From assembly GCA_022827195.1 (NCBI GenBank), contig JAJDTL010000020.1, positions 204,285 through 268,284 of the forward strand: 64,000 nucleotides of DNA, read 5' to 3'. Under the pieces are notes generated by a model. That model saw only the letters and a program-made list of their open reading frames with translations. It was not told the DNA's origin and did no database searches. Made by a program: the position numbers and the translations under genes. This stretch comes from Caldilineaceae bacterium (lineage in GTDB: Bacteria; Chloroflexota; Anaerolineae; Caldilineales; Caldilineaceae). The stretch's first letter is position 1; each line of letters opens with the position of its first letter. Shown here piece after piece: positions 34,527 to 43,849 of the stretch.

Positions 34527-35978
34527 ATGTATCGATTCTACGAATCTCCGAACAGGCTGGCTGAAGCCCTCAAGTTGAAAGCGGAACACGGCGCGGCCGC
34601 CTGCTTTATCGCCGGCGGCACCGACCTGCTGATCGATCTGGCGCGCGATGGGAGTCCGGAAAGCGCCCGATTGGGCCTGATCGACCTGACGCGCATCCCG
34701 GGCATGGCCGAGATTTGGGAAGAGGGAGGCGCGTTACATCTCGGTCCCCTCGTTACCCACAACCAGTGCGTGCGCAGTCCGTTGATTGTCGAGCATGCGT
34801 TTCCGCTGGCGCGCGCCTGCTGGGAGGTGGGCGCGCCGCAGATACGCAACCGCGCCACCATCGCCGGCAATCTCGTCACGGCCAGTCCGGCCAACGACAC
34901 GATCGTGCCGCTGCTGGCGTTGGATGCAAGCGTGCGCATTGAGAGCGCAGAACGGGGCAGCCGCACGCTGCCGCTGGCGCAGTTCTTTCGCGGCGTGCGG
35001 CAGGTCGATCTCGCCGCCGACGAGATGCTCACGCGTATCTCGATTCCGCTGGCAGACGGTGTACGGACGGGCAACTTCATCAAGCTGGGGCTGCGCCGCG
35101 CGCAGGCGATCAGCGTCCTCAGCGTCGCCGGTTCGCTCGCGATCGGGAACGGGGACAGCAACTGGCGCGAGGGTGAGATCACACACGCGGCGATTGCTCT
35201 CGGCGCGGTGGCGCCGACGGTCGTGCGTGCGCCCGAGGCCGAAGCATACCTGGTGGGCCGGACTCTGACCGAGGAGACGGTTGCAGAGGCGGCGCGGCTG
35301 GCCGCGATGCAGGCGCGGCCGATTGACGACATACGCGGCAGCGCGGCCTACCGTCTGGCGATGACCGAAACGCTCGTCGCCCGCCTTTTGCGTCAGCTGC
35401 GCGACGGGCGTGCGCGTGAAGGCTGGCTCGACGAACCGGTGACGCTGTGGGGCGACACACAGGGACGGTGGCCGGTCACGCGCAGAGAGGATGAGCAGAC
35501 CTCGGCCCCGTCGACGTCCTTGCAGGCAACGGTCAACGGCGTCGGCGCGGCGCTGGCCGGCGGCATGACGCTGCTGGACAGTCTGCGCGCGGCGGGCTTT
35601 CTGGGCGTCAAGGAGGGCTGCGCGGAGGGCGAATGCGGCGCATGCACCGTCTTTCTCGACGGCATGGCTGTGATGGCCTGCCTGGTGCCGGCGGAGCGGG
35701 CCGCTGGCAGCGAACTGGTCACGGTCGAGGGGCTGGCCGCGTCCGACTCGCTCCTGCACGGCGTGCAGCAGGCGTTGATCGAGAGCGGCGGCGTCCAGTG
35801 TGGTTACTGTACGCCCGGCTTCGTCATGTCGGCGGCTGCGCTGCTGGCGGAACGGCCCAGCCCCACCCGCTCTGAGGCGCAGGAGGCGTTGACGGGCAAC
35901 CTTTGCCGCTGCACCGGCTATCGCAAGATCCTCGACGCGGTCGTGGCCGCCGGGCAGACGGATGGCAGCGGTGCATAG
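34527..35978 (+). CDS. Molybdenum hydroxylase FAD subunit fused to 2Fe-2S subunit
   Basis: A 483-aa fusion of the medium and small subunits of a CO/xanthine-dehydrogenase-family enzyme. Residues 1 to about 290 are the FAD-binding part (FIAGGTDLLIDLARDG; IRNRATIAGNLVTASPAND). Residues about 332-483 are the ferredoxin-like part with both 2Fe-2S clusters: plant-type CAEGECGAC (Cys365, 370, 373) with Cys385, then QCGYCTPGF and NLCRCTGY (Cys425, 428, 460, 462). The order FAD then FeS is the reverse of eukaryotic xanthine dehydrogenase. The large molybdopterin subunit is encoded at 37252. Substrate could be a purine, nicotinate or another heterocycle. Confidence 0.92.
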   Translation: MYRFYESPNRLAEALKLKAEHGAAACFIAGGTDLLIDLARDGSPESARLGLIDLTRIPGMAEIWEEGGALHLGPLVTHNQCVRSPLIVEHAFPLARACWEVGAPQIRNRATIAGNLVTASPANDTIVPLLALDASVRIESAERGSRTLPLAQFFRGVRQVDLAADEMLTRISIPLADGVRTGNFIKLGLRRAQAISVLSVAGSLAIGNGDSNWREGEITHAAIALGAVAPTVVRAPEAEAYLVGRTLTEETVAEAARLAAMQARPIDDIRGSAAYRLAMTETLVARLLRQLRDGRAREGWLDEPVTLWGDTQGRWPVTRREDEQTSAPSTSLQATVNGVGAALAGGMTLLDSLRAAGFLGVKEGCAEGECGACTVFLDGMAVMACLVPAERAAGSELVTVEGLAASDSLLHGVQQALIESGGVQCGYCTPGFVMSAAALLAERPSPTRSEAQEALTGNLCRCTGYRKILDAVVAAGQTDGSGA

Positions 35979-35987
35979 GACTCGAAC

Positions 35988-36539
35988 ATGACGACTGTTG
36001 CAGACGAACTTATCACCTATTATCTGGAGATGACCAGCCCGGAGGAGTTGAGTCCGGCGCGTCAGCCGGCGGAGCCTTTCACCGTCCGCCAGGCAGAGCT
36101 TGCCTTTCCGGCGCTGAACCGTTTCTTCTACTCTGAGGTCGGGCGCGCGCATTCGTGGACCGACCGGCTGGGCTGGAGCGAAGAGGAGTGGCAGGCCTGG
36201 CTGGCGCGACCGGGTTTGCAGACGTGGATCGGCTACATCCGCGAGACGCCGGCGGGCTATTTCGAGCTGGAGAAGCAGCGCGACGCGAGCGCGCGGCAGG
36301 CGGACGGAGAATCGGCATCAGTTGACGCGGTCGAACTGGTCTATTTCGGTCTGCTACCTCCCTTTATTGGCCGGGGCGTGGGGGGTGCGCTCCTGACGGA
36401 GGCGGTGCGACGCGCCTGGGCGCTCGGTCCGCAGCGCGTGTGGGTCCACACCTGTACCGCCGATCATCCGGCGGCTCTGCCAAACTACCGTAGACGAGGG
36501 TTTCGAATCTATGATCAGAAGAGGGGCGAGGGGGCCTAG
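35988..36539 (+). CDS. GNAT family N-acetyltransferase
   Basis: Acetyltransferase of 183 aa. The acetyl-CoA-binding motif appears as LLPPFIGRGVGGALLTEAVRRA near 125-145, and the C-terminal ADHPAALPNYRRRGFRIYD matches the GNAT motif B region. The first half is a family-variable substrate domain. It begins 9 bp after the fused FAD/FeS subunit and its end overlaps the next gene by 29 bp, so it belongs to the same operon; the acceptor is unknown. Confidence 0.85.
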   Translation: MTTVADELITYYLEMTSPEELSPARQPAEPFTVRQAELAFPALNRFFYSEVGRAHSWTDRLGWSEEEWQAWLARPGLQTWIGYIRETPAGYFELEKQRDASARQADGESASVDAVELVYFGLLPPFIGRGVGGALLTEAVRRAWALGPQRVWVHTCTADHPAALPNYRRRGFRIYDQKRGEGA

Positions 36540-37218
36540 AGGCGCCCAGGTATTCTTTCTCCTCGGAATTTTCTGTCTCTTATATCTGTTACGCAACGAC
36601 GAAAGGGGGCCAGCGGGGTGGTTTGCCATCCCCGGCGCCGACACTGTCATGTCGCCCTCTTTGCCCCGCCGCGGGAACTGGCTGACGCGCCTGATCGGCC
36701 GGCTGGCGTATAAACTCACGGGCTGGCGGATCGAGGGCCGCTTGCCCGACGAGCCCAAGCTGGTGATCGCCGGTGCGCCGCATACCTCACACTGGGATGC
36801 GGTGGTGGCGCTGGGCTTCTTCACACTGACCGGGCTGAAATGCCGCTGGATGGTCAAAGAGGAGGTCTTCATGTTTCCGATCAGCGGTATTATCAACTGG
36901 CTGGGGGCCTGGCCTGTCAATCGTGAGGATCCCGGTGAACTCGTCCTGGAGATGATCGGCGAGATGAATCGCAACGACAAGTTCGTGCTGGTCATCACGC
37001 CGGAAGGCGCTCGCCGCAAGGTGGCGCGTTGGAAGACCGGATTTTACCGCATCGCGCTCGAGACCGGCGCGCCCATCACCCTGGCCTACGCCGACTTCGC
37101 CCGGCGGGTGGTCGGCTTCGGCCCGACTGTTCGACCCAACGGCGACATGGATACGCAGATCGAGGAGATGCAGTCCTATTTCAAGGGAATTACGGCCCGC
37201 AACCCGCACTGGGCCTGA
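36511..37218 (+). CDS. 1-acyl-sn-glycerol-3-phosphate acyltransferase family protein
   Basis: PlsC-family acyltransferase, 235 aa in the long form. The HX4D catalytic motif is HTSHWD (91-96), the EGTR-like site is TPEGARRK, and FPISGIINWLGAWPVNRED lies between. ATG 36511 has GAGGG upstream and overlaps the GNAT gene, and adds a hydrophobic N-terminal helix; ATG 36649 (MSPSLPRRGN) gives a length closer to relatives but has no ribosome binding site. Its role within a molybdenum hydroxylase operon is not obvious; it could simply be co-transcribed for phospholipid synthesis. Confidence 0.82.
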   Translation: MIRRGARGPRGAQVFFLLGIFCLLYLLRNDERGPAGWFAIPGADTVMSPSLPRRGNWLTRLIGRLAYKLTGWRIEGRLPDEPKLVIAGAPHTSHWDAVVALGFFTLTGLKCRWMVKEEVFMFPISGIINWLGAWPVNREDPGELVLEMIGEMNRNDKFVLVITPEGARRKVARWKTGFYRIALETGAPITLAYADFARRVVGFGPTVRPNGDMDTQIEEMQSYFKGITARNPHWA

Positions 37219-37251
37219 ATTGCAGCGGCCCTTGCGACTTGAGGAACTCTG

Positions 37252-39528
37252 ATGCGCGCAGTCGGCAGCAGCCTACCCCGTTTTGACGCCGCCGAGAAGG
37301 TGACCGGCCAGGCCGCCTATCCCGGCGATATCGATCTGCCCAACCAGGCCTGGCTCAAGATCGTCTTCGCCCGCGTGCCCCATGCACGCATCTTGCGTCT
37401 GGACACAACACGCGCTGCGGCCGCCGACGGCGTTGTCGTAGTTCTCACAGCAGCCGACGTGCCGGTCAACGAATACGGACTGGTCATGCCGGACCAGCCG
37501 GTCCTGTGCGGGCTGGGCAGCACGCCCCAGGCCGAGTTCGTGCGCTGGGAAGGCGACAAGATTGCCCTGATCGTGGCCGAGACGCCGGAACAGGCAGAGG
37601 CCGCGGCCGGTCTGCTTGACATTGAGTACGAGCCGCTGCCGGTCATCACCGATCCGGAGCAGGCGCTGGCCGCGGGCGCGCAGCCGCTCCATCCGCACCC
37701 CTTCAGCAACTTCCCCTACGAGGAGCGTGACAGGCAATCGAACCTGCTCGTCGCCCACCGTCTGCGACGCGGCGATATGGCAGATGGCTTCGCCCAGGCC
37801 GACGTCTGTGTCGAGGGCGTCTACAGCACGCATCCGCAGGAGCACGCATATCTGCAGCCGGAGGCCGGTCTCGCCCACATCCGCGCCGATGGGCGCGTCG
37901 AGCTCATTGTCGCCGGACAGTGGATGCACGAGGACCAGGAGCAGATCGCCCACGCGCTGGACCTGCCCGCGAGCCGTATCGTCGTTCGCTACCCGGCCGT
38001 CGGCGGCGCTTTCGGCGGGCGCGAGGATATGTCGATTCAGATTCCGCTGGCGCTGGCCGCGTGGAAGACTGGCCGGCCGGTCAAGACGATCTGGAGCCGC
38101 GAGGAGTCGATCGTCGGCCATCATAAGCGTCATGCGTTCGTGATCCGGGCCAAGTGGGGGGCGACAAAGGAAGGGAAGCTCGTTGCCGCGCAAATGGAGA
38201 TGACCAGCGACGCCGGCGCGTACGCATACACGAGTACCAAGGTCCTGGCCAACGCCACGCTGATGTGCCTTGGCCCCTACGAGATCCCGAATGTGCATGT
38301 CGACGCGCGCACCGTTTACACCAACAACTGTCCGGGCGGCGCGTTTCGCGGTTTCGGCGGTCCGCAGGCCCACTTCGCCGCGGAGATGCAGATGACCAAG
38401 CTGGCGCACGCACTCGACATCGACCCGGTCGAACTGCGTATGCGTAACTTGCTGCGCGACGGCTCGCTCCTGGTTACGGGCAGCCCCGTACCGGCCGGAT
38501 GCACGGCTGTCGAGGTGTTGGCCGAGGCCGCGCGGCAGGGCGGCTGGCAGGAGAACGGAGGTGGGTGGTCATTGGCCGGCGGCCGGCAGCCCTCCGCACA
38601 GCCGAGAATCGCGGAAGGGGATGCACTCACCACCAGTCTTGACTCCTCGCGCACCCGCGTCGCTCGCGGGCGCGGGATCGCGGCCAGCTACAAGAACGTC
38701 GGCTACAGCTTCGGATTCCCCGAACATTGCAACGCCTGGGTCGAGCTGCACGGCGGCGAGAGGATTGAGCGGGCGCGCGTGGGCTGCGTCGGCGCGGAGG
38801 TGGGGCAGGGCGCACACACCGCCTTTGTGCTTATGGCCGCGGAGATGTTGGGGCTGTCCCCGGAGCAGGTCGAATTGGAGGCGGAGGATACCGACGTAAC
38901 CGGCTCCAGCGGAAGCAGCTCCGCAAGCCGCATGACCTTTATGGCCGGGAATGCGATCCAGGGCGCGGCAGAGCGGGCGCTGGCGCTGTGGAACGACGAA
39001 GAGCGCCCGGCCCGCGCCGAGTTCCTCTATCGTCCGCGTGCGACGACGCCCTTCGACCGCGAGACCGGTGAGTGCGACCCGAACATCACCTACGGATACT
39101 GCGCGCAGGTTGCCGACGTCGAGGTGGACTGCGAGACCGGTCACGTCACGGTCAAGCGGCTGATCAGCGTCAACGACGTCGGCAGAGCGGTCCATCCGCA
39201 GCACGTCGAAGGCCAGATCGAAGGCTGTGTGGCCCAGTCGGTCGGCTGGACTCTGCTTGAGAACTATCTGCAGGAGGAGGGGCGCACGGTTACCCCACAT
39301 TTGAGCAACTACCTGATTCCCGGCGTGGCCGACGTGGCTGAGGAGATGGTGCCTGTGATCCTGGAGTACCCGGATCCGCAGGGGCCGTTGGGCGTACGCG
39401 GCATGGCCGAAATGCCCTTTCTGCCGACTGCGCCCGCCATCGCGGCCGCACTTCACGACGCGCTCGGTGTCTGGTATGATGAGCTTCCCTTTACGCCGGA
39501 GACGGTCTGGCGCGGGATGGAAAGGTAA
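37252..39528 (+). CDS. Molybdenum hydroxylase, molybdopterin-binding large subunit
   Basis: Large subunit of a xanthine/CO-dehydrogenase-family enzyme, 758 aa. The N-terminal hammerhead part ([20 protein letters not shown]) is followed by the molybdenum cofactor-binding motifs [32 protein letters not shown] and the C-terminal [17 protein letters not shown] whose Glu is the catalytic base position. No CuCSeC-type active-site loop of aerobic CO dehydrogenase is visible, so a heterocycle or aldehyde hydroxylase is more likely. A short Ser/Arg-rich insert lies near residues 435-475. It closes an operon with the FAD/FeS fusion, GNAT and acyltransferase genes. Confidence 0.92.
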   Translation: MRAVGSSLPRFDAAEKVTGQAAYPGDIDLPNQAWLKIVFARVPHARILRLDTTRAAAADGVVVVLTAADVPVNEYGLVMPDQPVLCGLGSTPQAEFVRWEGDKIALIVAETPEQAEAAAGLLDIEYEPLPVITDPEQALAAGAQPLHPHPFSNFPYEERDRQSNLLVAHRLRRGDMADGFAQADVCVEGVYSTHPQEHAYLQPEAGLAHIRADGRVELIVAGQWMHEDQEQIAHALDLPASRIVVRYPAVGGAFGGREDMSIQIPLALAAWKTGRPVKTIWSREESIVGHHKRHAFVIRAKWGATKEGKLVAAQMEMTSDAGAYAYTSTKVLANATLMCLGPYEIPNVHVDARTVYTNNCPGGAFRGFGGPQAHFAAEMQMTKLAHALDIDPVELRMRNLLRDGSLLVTGSPVPAGCTAVEVLAEAARQGGWQENGGGWSLAGGRQPSAQPRIAEGDALTTSLDSSRTRVARGRGIAASYKNVGYSFGFPEHCNAWVELHGGERIERARVGCVGAEVGQGAHTAFVLMAAEMLGLSPEQVELEAEDTDVTGSSGSSSASRMTFMAGNAIQGAAERALALWNDEERPARAEFLYRPRATTPFDRETGECDPNITYGYCAQVADVEVDCETGHVTVKRLISVNDVGRAVHPQHVEGQIEGCVAQSVGWTLLENYLQEEGRTVTPHLSNYLIPGVADVAEEMVPVILEYPDPQGPLGVRGMAEMPFLPTAPAIAAALHDALGVWYDELPFTPETVWRGMER

Positions 39529-39555
39529 AACGAGTCAGGGGCGAGGAGCCAGGAA

Positions 39556-40380
39556 ATGGCCGCCGCGAACAGCGACAACCGCATAGGCAGCCTCACCTGG
39601 GGCGTTCTGCTGGCGCTGGCGGGCATCGGCCTGTTGCTCTTCAATCTCGACCTGCTCATTCGCTTTGAACCCTACATTCAATATGCAGGCGCCGCGCTGC
39701 TTTGCCTGCTGGCGCTGGGCTTCATCGGCAGCTATCTCTCCGCCCGCAGCCACTGGTGGCGGCTGATCCCCGGCTGGACGCTGATCGCCCTCGCGGTGAT
39801 GATCTATTTGACGACTGTACGCGAGCTCGACCAGCGGGTCACCGCGGCCGCGCTCTTCGTCGGCCAGGCGATTGCTTTCGCCCACGTCTATCTGCTGGAC
39901 CGCGCCGAACGCTGGTGGGCAATCATCCCCGGCGGATTCATGCTCATGTTGGGCGTCACCATCGCCCTGAGCAGCATCACAGAGGAGCCGGCCGCCCTGG
40001 GCACCGCGCTTTTCATAGGCCTCGGCGCGGTCTTCTTTCTGCTCTATCTCCTGGGGCGGCGGGGGCAGCTGTGGTGGGCGCTGATCCCCGGGTCTGTCCT
40101 GATCCTTTTCGGCCTCATCCTCTTTTCCGCCGGCCCCAGCGGGCAGAATATCGTTTTACGCTGGTGGCCGCTGCTGGTGCTCTTGCTGGGTGTACTGCTG
40201 ATCTGGCGTGCGACGCGTCCTCCCTCCAGGCGCAAGCTGGCAACCAATACCGCACCTAAGCAGGAGCGCGCCCAGGACCAGGGATCTGCCGGCCGGCCCC
40301 GCCGGCAGCCATTCGGCGAATACAGGGGGCCCGCCCCCGGCGCAACCATTGAAGTGCTGCCCGACCCGGAGGAGTCGTAG
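39556..40380 (+). CDS. Polytopic membrane protein with repeated WW-LIPG helical hairpins
   Basis: A 274-aa protein with about eight membrane helices. Three times a short loop reads as aromatic-rich plus LIPG (HWWRLIPGW, RWWAIIPGG, LWWALIPGS), so it is built from internally repeated helical hairpins. The N-terminal GVLLALAGIGLLLFNLDLL recalls DUF5668/LiaF-like membrane domains. The C-terminus is a basic then acidic soluble tail of about 60 residues. Start ATG 39556, with GGAG shortly upstream. Function unknown; it follows the molybdenum hydroxylase gene by 27 bp. Confidence 0.65.
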   Translation: MAAANSDNRIGSLTWGVLLALAGIGLLLFNLDLLIRFEPYIQYAGAALLCLLALGFIGSYLSARSHWWRLIPGWTLIALAVMIYLTTVRELDQRVTAAALFVGQAIAFAHVYLLDRAERWWAIIPGGFMLMLGVTIALSSITEEPAALGTALFIGLGAVFFLLYLLGRRGQLWWALIPGSVLILFGLILFSAGPSGQNIVLRWWPLLVLLLGVLLIWRATRPPSRRKLATNTAPKQERAQDQGSAGRPRRQPFGEYRGPAPGATIEVLPDPEES

Positions 40381-40572
40381 CAGCCTCTGCCCCGTTGATC
40401 AAGAATCGTTGGTTTGCAATGCATACTGTTCCACGCTGCCGGTGCCGCCCGGGACCGGCGGTCGCGGCCACGGCGTCATCGCGGCTGGCTTTTTCCGAAA
40501 GCTTTTGTCCGGCTGAGAGTGAACTTCGCAAACCGCGCGGCCCGGGCCGCTTGAGAAAAGGAGAGGGTTTCT

Positions 40573-41871
40573 ATGACAAAGATCGCTTATGTCGCAGCAG
40601 GCAGCACCGGTTTCGCCCCTGGTTTCGTAGCGGATATCATGATGCGCCCCGCATTGGCCGACTGCACCTTAAGGCTGATGGATATCGATCAGGACAACCT
40701 GGACGTCATCACAGCCCTGTCCAAGAAACTCGCCAGGCAACTCGATGTCCCCATTGTGATCGAGTCGACCCTGGACAGGCGCGAGGCACTCGACGGCGCC
40801 GACTACGTCATATCGACTGCCACTGCTCTTGGAGGAAGGGAGGCAAGGGTTGTCGAGCGCAAGATCATGCTCAAATACGGGCTGGATGTGTCCTCCGGGT
40901 GCACGACCGGTCTCGGGGGCGTCTTCCGCACCATACGCTATGCGCCCCTGATGCTGGGCATATGCCGTGACATGGAGGAACTCTGCCCCGATGCCTGGCT
41001 GTTCCACTATGCCAACCCCACCACGACCGTGCCGCTGCTTATGAACGTAGCATCGCCCATCAAGAGCATGGGCCTTTGCCACAGCGTGCAGCATACGGCA
41101 CAGACCCTGGCCGCATACATCGATGCACCGTACGAAGAGACCGGACACTGGGTGGCCGGCGTCAATCACCAGGCTTGGTACCTCCGTTTCGAGTGGAAGG
41201 GCGAGGACGCCTACCCTCTGCTCTTCGAAAAGATGCAGGACTCCAAGATCTATGATAAGGACATCGTACGATTTGAGATGATGAAGTACTTCGGCTACTT
41301 CCTCACTGAGTCGAGCGGGCACAATGCGGAGTATGTGCCTTACTTTCGAAAGAACGCTGAACTGATCGAGCGTTACACGCCCGGCATCCACGCTCTTAAG
41401 TGGCAGGAGAGGGAGATTGAGCGGGAACCTAAGAGGCGAGCAGAGCTACGCAATAAAGCCTATGGAGATGAGCCGCTGGAAGTCTCTGAGAGCCCGGAGT
41501 ACTGTGTCGGTATCATCAATGCGATGGAGACCAACGAGCCCTTCCGGTTCAACGGCAACGTGCTGAATACCGGTACGATCACGAACTTGCCGAATGATAT
41601 CGTAGTAGAAGTGCCATGCCTCGTGGACAACCTGGGGATTCATCCCTGTTATGTGGGCGATCTGCCACCCCAGTGCGCGGCGCTGAATGCAGGTCGCAGC
41701 GCGGGTGATCCGCTGGCCGTCAAAGGGACGCTGGAAGCGGACCGCAAGGCGATCGAGCAGGCTGTGGCACTGGACCCGCTCACCGCCTCCTTGCTTACGC
41801 TCGACCAGATTCACGAGATGGTAGAGGAAACCTTCGTCGCGCTGGCGGAGTGGCTGCCCGAGTTCAAGTGA
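40573..41871 (+). CDS. Glycoside hydrolase family 4 (alpha-galactosidase/glucosidase type)
   Basis: NAD- and Mn-dependent glycosidase of family GH4, 432 aa. Visible family features: N-terminal KIAYVAAGSTGFAPG (Rossmann), the Asn-Pro metal region HYANPTTTVPL, LCHSVQHT with the metal-binding Cys/His pair, GVNHQAWYLR and a C-terminal helical dimer region. The GHNAEYVPYFRK block resembles the non-phosphorylated alpha-galactosidase/alpha-glucosidase branch (MelA/AglA-like). Clear AGGAGAGGG lies before the ATG. No sugar transporter is adjacent, so the sugar source is unclear. Confidence 0.92.
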   Translation: MTKIAYVAAGSTGFAPGFVADIMMRPALADCTLRLMDIDQDNLDVITALSKKLARQLDVPIVIESTLDRREALDGADYVISTATALGGREARVVERKIMLKYGLDVSSGCTTGLGGVFRTIRYAPLMLGICRDMEELCPDAWLFHYANPTTTVPLLMNVASPIKSMGLCHSVQHTAQTLAAYIDAPYEETGHWVAGVNHQAWYLRFEWKGEDAYPLLFEKMQDSKIYDKDIVRFEMMKYFGYFLTESSGHNAEYVPYFRKNAELIERYTPGIHALKWQEREIEREPKRRAELRNKAYGDEPLEVSESPEYCVGIINAMETNEPFRFNGNVLNTGTITNLPNDIVVEVPCLVDNLGIHPCYVGDLPPQCAALNAGRSAGDPLAVKGTLEADRKAIEQAVALDPLTASLLTLDQIHEMVEETFVALAEWLPEFK

Positions 41872-42179
41872 GGGATCGAACCGGCATACCGGAGGCTGCG
41901 GCGCGAAGGCATGAAACGCTGGCTTGCCGTGGAGAGGGTGAGGGCAGTAATGAGTTGCGTTCTCCGGGTAGCTGGCTGCTGAGTGCGCGGAAAGGAAGGA
42001 TTTGGCCAAATAGGATTCTGAGTGGTTAACTTGCACCAGGGCCCTGGCATATGCGTTGGCCTCGGCCCGGCGCACAGGCTCGGTCCGCCCTCTCTGCAGG
42101 TTTACCCGGCGGGCGCCGGTCCTATCTTCGGAGACTACCATCTCTGTCCCATATTTGGGACGTACCCTGGAGCCATGAA
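41872..42179. other. Intergenic region with operator-like palindrome
   Basis: Gap of 308 bp after the GH4 gene. It contains the short palindrome listed at 42146-42161 and short frames without family features. No gene or strong promoter was seen. Confidence 0.4.
42146..42161. promoter_or_regulatory. Palindrome gtccca-tatt-tgggac, possible operator
   Basis: Perfect 6-bp inverted repeat with a 4-bp spacer, 18 bp upstream of the VOC gene start codon. It could bind a dimeric regulator; no other evidence supports this. Confidence 0.25.
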
Positions 42180-42551
42180 ATGGAGCTTGGAGCATTCTCG
42201 GTAAGCCTTGCGGTCAAGGACCTGTCCGTCTCGCAGGCCTTTTACGAAAAGCTTGGATTTGAAGTCTTCCACGGCGAAGCCAGCCAGGGCTGGCTGATTA
42301 TGAAGAGCCCCAGCTGCGTGATCGGCCTTTTTCAAGGCATGTTCGACCAGAACATCCTCACCTTCAATCCCGGCTGGAACGACAGCGCCCAGCCGCTCGA
42401 CACGTTTACGGACGTTAGGGAGATCCAGCGAAAACTAAAAGAGGACGGCATCGAATTCGCGACAGAGGCCGATGAGACGACGTCAGGACCGGCGAGTTTC
42501 GTTATCATGGACCCTGACGGCAATACGATCCTCGTTGACCAGCATGTCTGA
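42180..42551 (+). CDS. VOC superfamily (glyoxalase/bleomycin-resistance-like) protein
   Basis: Small vicinal-oxygen-chelate fold protein of 123 aa starting at ATG 42180 (GGAG 7 bases upstream). It shows SLAVKDLSVSQAFYEKLGFEV at the N-terminus and the closing FVIMDPDGNTILVDQHV typical of the family, with the usual central DTFTDVREIQRKLKEDGIEF. The metal ligands of true glyoxalase I are not obvious. It may be an enzyme or a sequestering protein. A heptamer repeat follows the stop codon before the nitrilase-family gene. Confidence 0.82.
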   Translation: MELGAFSVSLAVKDLSVSQAFYEKLGFEVFHGEASQGWLIMKSPSCVIGLFQGMFDQNILTFNPGWNDSAQPLDTFTDVREIQRKLKEDGIEFATEADETTSGPASFVIMDPDGNTILVDQHV

Positions 42552-42557
42552 AATCCA

Positions 42558-42592
42558 CAGTTGCCGGGGATCGGTGGCCGGTGGCCAGTAAC
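42558..42592. repeat. Heptamer repeat (5 units)
   Basis: Units cagttgc, cggggat, cggtggc, cggtggc, cagtaac, starting 7 bp after the VOC gene stop. Same family as the array at 34304. Confidence 0.6.
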
Positions 42593-42644
42593 TTCGCCCT
42601 CGCTCGATAGCGGCAACCGAAATCTGAGAAAAGGTACAAACACA

Positions 42645-43442
42645 ATGTCTGAATTCGTACTTACTCTTGTACAGATGGACTGTCTCTACGGTGACATTGA
42701 GCGCAATTTCGAGCGGGCGGAGGCGTTCGTGGCCGATGCGGCAGGGCGCGGCAGCGATCTGGTCGTTCTTCCCGAGTTGTGGAGCTCGGGTCTTGACCTC
42801 GAAAACGCGGGCGCTTACGCGTCACCGCTGGTCGCCGACGCGGACGAAGGGGGCTGGTTCGGGCAATTCGCCGCGCTGGCCAGGGACAATCGGGTCTGGT
42901 TGACGGGCTCGATGCTGGAGAGCCAGGGCGGACGGTTCTACAACACGATGGCGCTCTACAGCCCGGAGGGCAGGCTGGCTGCCTCTTACAGAAAGATTCA
43001 CCTCTTTCGGCTGATGGATGAGGACCAGTACCTGGAGGCGGGCACGGCCGGGGTGATGCATGAGCTGCCGTGGGGCTGCGCGGGGCTGGCGATCTGCTAT
43101 GACCTGCGCTTTCCGGAGCTGTTCCGGCGCTATGCGCTGGAAGGGGCGCGTCTGCTGATTCTGCCGGCGGCGTGGCCGCACCCGCGGCGCATGCACTGGC
43201 GCACGCTGTTGCGCAGCAGGGCGATCGAGAACCAGTGTTTCGTTGCGGCCTGCAACCGCGTGGGCACGACGAATGACGTCAGCTTTTTCGGTTCGGCCGC
43301 GGTGATCGACCCCTGGGGCGAGACGCTGATCGAGGGCGGCGAGACCGAGGCGCTGTTGACGGTGCGGATCGATCTGGAGACGGTGGAGGCGACGCGCAAC
43401 AAGATTCCGATTTTTGCGGACCGGCGGCCGGAGCTGTATTGA
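42645..43442 (+). CDS. Carbon-nitrogen hydrolase (nitrilase superfamily, omega-amidase-like)
   Basis: Nitrilase-fold amidase of 265 aa starting at ATG 42645 (AAAGG upstream). The Glu-Lys-Cys triad appears in VVLPELW, SYRKIHLF and AICYDLRFPEL, and the Glu-Trp-rich C-terminus ends ETVEATRNKIPIFADRRPELY. Closest by look are Nit2/YafV-type omega-amidases that deaminate alpha-ketoglutaramate and similar. The following PuuA-type glutamine synthetase suggests a nitrogen- or polyamine-recycling pair. A degraded copy of its C-terminus lies beyond that gene at 45708. Confidence 0.88.
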   Translation: MSEFVLTLVQMDCLYGDIERNFERAEAFVADAAGRGSDLVVLPELWSSGLDLENAGAYASPLVADADEGGWFGQFAALARDNRVWLTGSMLESQGGRFYNTMALYSPEGRLAASYRKIHLFRLMDEDQYLEAGTAGVMHELPWGCAGLAICYDLRFPELFRRYALEGARLLILPAAWPHPRRMHWRTLLRSRAIENQCFVAACNRVGTTNDVSFFGSAAVIDPWGETLIEGGETEALLTVRIDLETVEATRNKIPIFADRRPELY

Positions 43443-43849
43443 AGGGAGTGGTGAACCAGGCGCCCTCCGAGACCGGCAATCTCAATCTTGCTACGGTGCT
43501 GAAGACCGTTCACGCGCTGAGGATGCGGCCTAAGGTCGCAAAACAGCGCGTGAGACATCCCCGCCATTTCCCTGTTTTTCGTCGTTACCTTGCCCCCCGA
43601 ATGTCCTCAATCGACTGCCGGGCTCTCCGGACCTGCCAGCCGATCCTCCTGGCTTGGTGTTTCGGCCTGCTGCGCGGCCGGCTGAAGTTGTGGTCCGTTG
43701 TCCGGCGGCAACGGGAAAATGAACAAGAAGGATTTTCCCGGCACGATTGCACAGTTTCTCGATCTCAATCTGCCTCAATCTGCGTGGACTGTACTTAGCA
43801 TACTCCTGCGCGGTAGGCGCAGGTACCAGTAAAAGCGGAGGTGAAGAAC
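43443..43849. other. Intergenic region before the glutamine synthetase gene
   Basis: 407 bp. A small hairpin (cctgcgc-ggtag-gcgcagg) occurs near 43805-43823 in the presumed leader. No gene or strong promoter was recognised. Confidence 0.35.

Noticed and set aside
40395..40970. Plus-strand frame of 191 aa at the start of the GH4 gene
   Set aside because: Runs mostly in another frame of the GH4 coding sequence; no ribosome binding site and no domain.
41870..41960. T-loop-like ggttcgatccc on the minus strand, considered as a tRNA
   Set aside because: No T-stem pairing and no D or anticodon arm could be fitted around it.
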